Below, piece by piece: positions 62,695 to 64,000 of a stretch of 64,000 nucleotides of DNA (position 1 is the stretch's first letter; each line of letters starts with the position of its first letter). Source of the DNA: Allolobophora icterica (Eukaryota > Annelida > Clitellata > Crassiclitellata > Lumbricidae). The stretch is from NCBI GenBank assembly GCA_963556255.1, contig OY744606.1:77312618-77376617 (forward strand). Direction: 5' to 3'. The position numbers were made by a program, and so were the translations under genes. The notes under the pieces were generated by a model, which saw only the letters and a program-made list of their open reading frames with translations, was not told the origin of the DNA and ran no database searches.

Positions 62695-63360
62695 ATGGTA
62701 TTTTGTATGGTAGGCTACTTATTGTTTAACAACGCTGTGTCATAAAAGATGGTTAGGGTCCCCTCCTTCTTTATCCGTAGGCTTTGGACTGGCACCACTC
62801 GAAAACGGCAATGATGGAGTTTGTTATGGATTAGGTAGATAATTGTTTGATTAAACGACGCTGGGTCATAATGAAGATGGCTAGCGTCGCCCTCCTCTTT
62901 ATACAGGCTTTAGACTGGCGCACACATAAGAAAATGGTGATAGGTAGGTAGTTGTCTGTTGTAAGGACGCTTCGTCACATCAAATATTATTAGCGTCGCC
63001 CTCCTCCCTTATCCAGGCTTTGGACTGTCATCACCAAAGTCTACGGCAGTAGTGGAGTTGATTGGCACATGGATGGATGGATTCCAAGAGTTTAATGACG
63101 ATTGGAAAGTTTTTTTAGTTTTGAAAATTGCAAGCTACCTAGTAATTGGATGGATCCAGAGATTAAGGACATCTTATGGCAGCAAAGGCCGTTGACGTCA
63201 GCAACAATTATTTTGAACAGTTTTCACCGTTCGTATGAAATAATGTTAGTTAGTTGCTGTTTAACGACACTGTGTCATAACAAATATGATTAGCGTTGTC
63301 CTCCTCCTTTTTCCAGGCTATGGACTGGCACTTCCAGAGTACGAACAGTGGCGGAGATAA
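62695..63360. repeat. Diverged tandem repeat of about 125 bp
   Basis: Four units share tgtttaacgacgctgtgtca and gcgtcgccctcctc...ccaggctttggactggca, beginning near 62718, 62846, 62960 and 63258. The 63080-63240 insert matches the dispersed repeat at 46670-46860. Confidence 0.8.
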
Positions 63361-63554
63361 TCGTATGATAAAATGAAAAGCCGCGTAGCCTAGGATTACT
63401 TTCATTTATAGATCAAATATCCAAGTGGTCAATTTATAGGGCGAATATCACTCTTAAAAGAGGTGTGTAATTACTTTGAACAGTTTTCACCGTTCGTATG
63501 GCATAATAATACTAAAGGAATGCCATTTGCTGATCCAGATTGTTGTGTAGATCG

Positions 63555-64000
63555 TATCGTATCTTCATATTTTTTAAAGCGCTGCTCACAATATAGACTA
63601 TTCAGAGGCGCTTTCAACCGGACAGCCCCGATGGAATGGGATGGTGTTCAGGCAGCGGAGAGAAGAGGGCGAGATCACGAACAGTATATTGCTACGGAGT
63701 GAGGGGCAGGTCATTCCTTAAGGAAGGGCCCAAGATGGCACGATGCTGAGCCATCGAAGTCCTTGCGCAAGGAGATCAAGACCGAAGAGGGCGAGAAGAG
63801 AGAACAGAGAGAGAGAGGTTTACGCATTAGGTCACAGAGGTACTTATGAGCTTCTCTGCTGAGTCCTAGAGATCAGGAGGAGGACCTTGTTTTGGATGAG
63901 GTAAGCAACAGGAAGCCAGTGAAGTACATCAGTCATAAAGTTAGTTACGTGGAAGAAGCGAGGGAAACGGGCAATGAGCCTGGCAGCTGTGTTCAGAACA
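63555..64000 (-). mobile_element. Minus-strand LINE 3' end, runs off the window
   Basis: The complement reads VLNTAARLIARFPRFFHVTN and TDVLHWLPVAYLIQNKVLLL, the C-terminal region of CR1/L2-group reverse transcriptases. A degraded tail follows, with a gcgctttaaaaaatatgaag-type 3' UTR near 63585. Internal stops show it is dead. Confidence 0.85.

Overview
The window is eukaryotic DNA, almost certainly from a marine deuterostome invertebrate. An echinoderm is my best guess, but I cannot name the species. The evidence is spliced genes with GT-AG introns, a YTHDC2 orthologue, an agrin-like first exon, tRNA-derived SINEs, CR1-group LINEs, many hAT-type miniature elements, and a gypsy element with the rare integrase-before-RT order first described in deuterostomes. 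Microsatellites make up roughly a tenth of the sequence.

Layout. (1) 1064-9728, + strand: the last 12 coding exons of YTHDC2, from helicase motif VI through HA2, OB-fold and YTH domains to the stop codon. The reading frame stays open through all 11 introns (849 residues). The introns carry SINE and LINE fragments and a 21-bp minisatellite. (2) 9729-44900: gene-poor DNA filled with nested repeats. These include seven or more short TIR elements, most with 8-bp target duplications of hAT type; a three-layer nest at 25.5-27.96 kb (Harbinger-like MITE inside a hAT-like element inside a LINE 3' end); a 450-bp foldback; a 608-bp perfect (ATC)n array; and several (TAC)n arrays that are 3' tails of LINE fragments. 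(3) 45.2-45.9 kb: the first coding exon of a secreted or membrane protein with an agrin-type follistatin/Kazal module, ending in a splice donor. Later exons lie outside the window. (4) 46-49.3 kb: compound microsatellites, a purine-only tract and an (ACTAT)n satellite holding a SINE. (5) 49.3-54.1 kb: a 5'-truncated CR1-group LINE with an intact 1108-residue endonuclease/reverse transcriptase ORF, lying in the same satellite. (6) 56751-62676: a complete-ended gypsy LTR retrotransposon with 432-bp LTRs differing at one base and 5-bp target duplications. Its order is Gag-protease-integrase-(deleted RT)-RNase H, so it is a recent insertion of an RT-less, Gmr1-like copy. (7) 62.7-64 kb: a diverged tandem repeat and a minus-strand LINE 3' end running off the window.

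The host genes do not work together as a pathway: YTHDC2 is an m6A-reading RNA helicase of the germ line, and the agrin-like gene encodes an extracellular protein. The main interest is the mobile-element biology. Nearly every long tri-nucleotide ORF (poly-Ser, poly-Leu, poly-Met and so on) is a microsatellite artefact.
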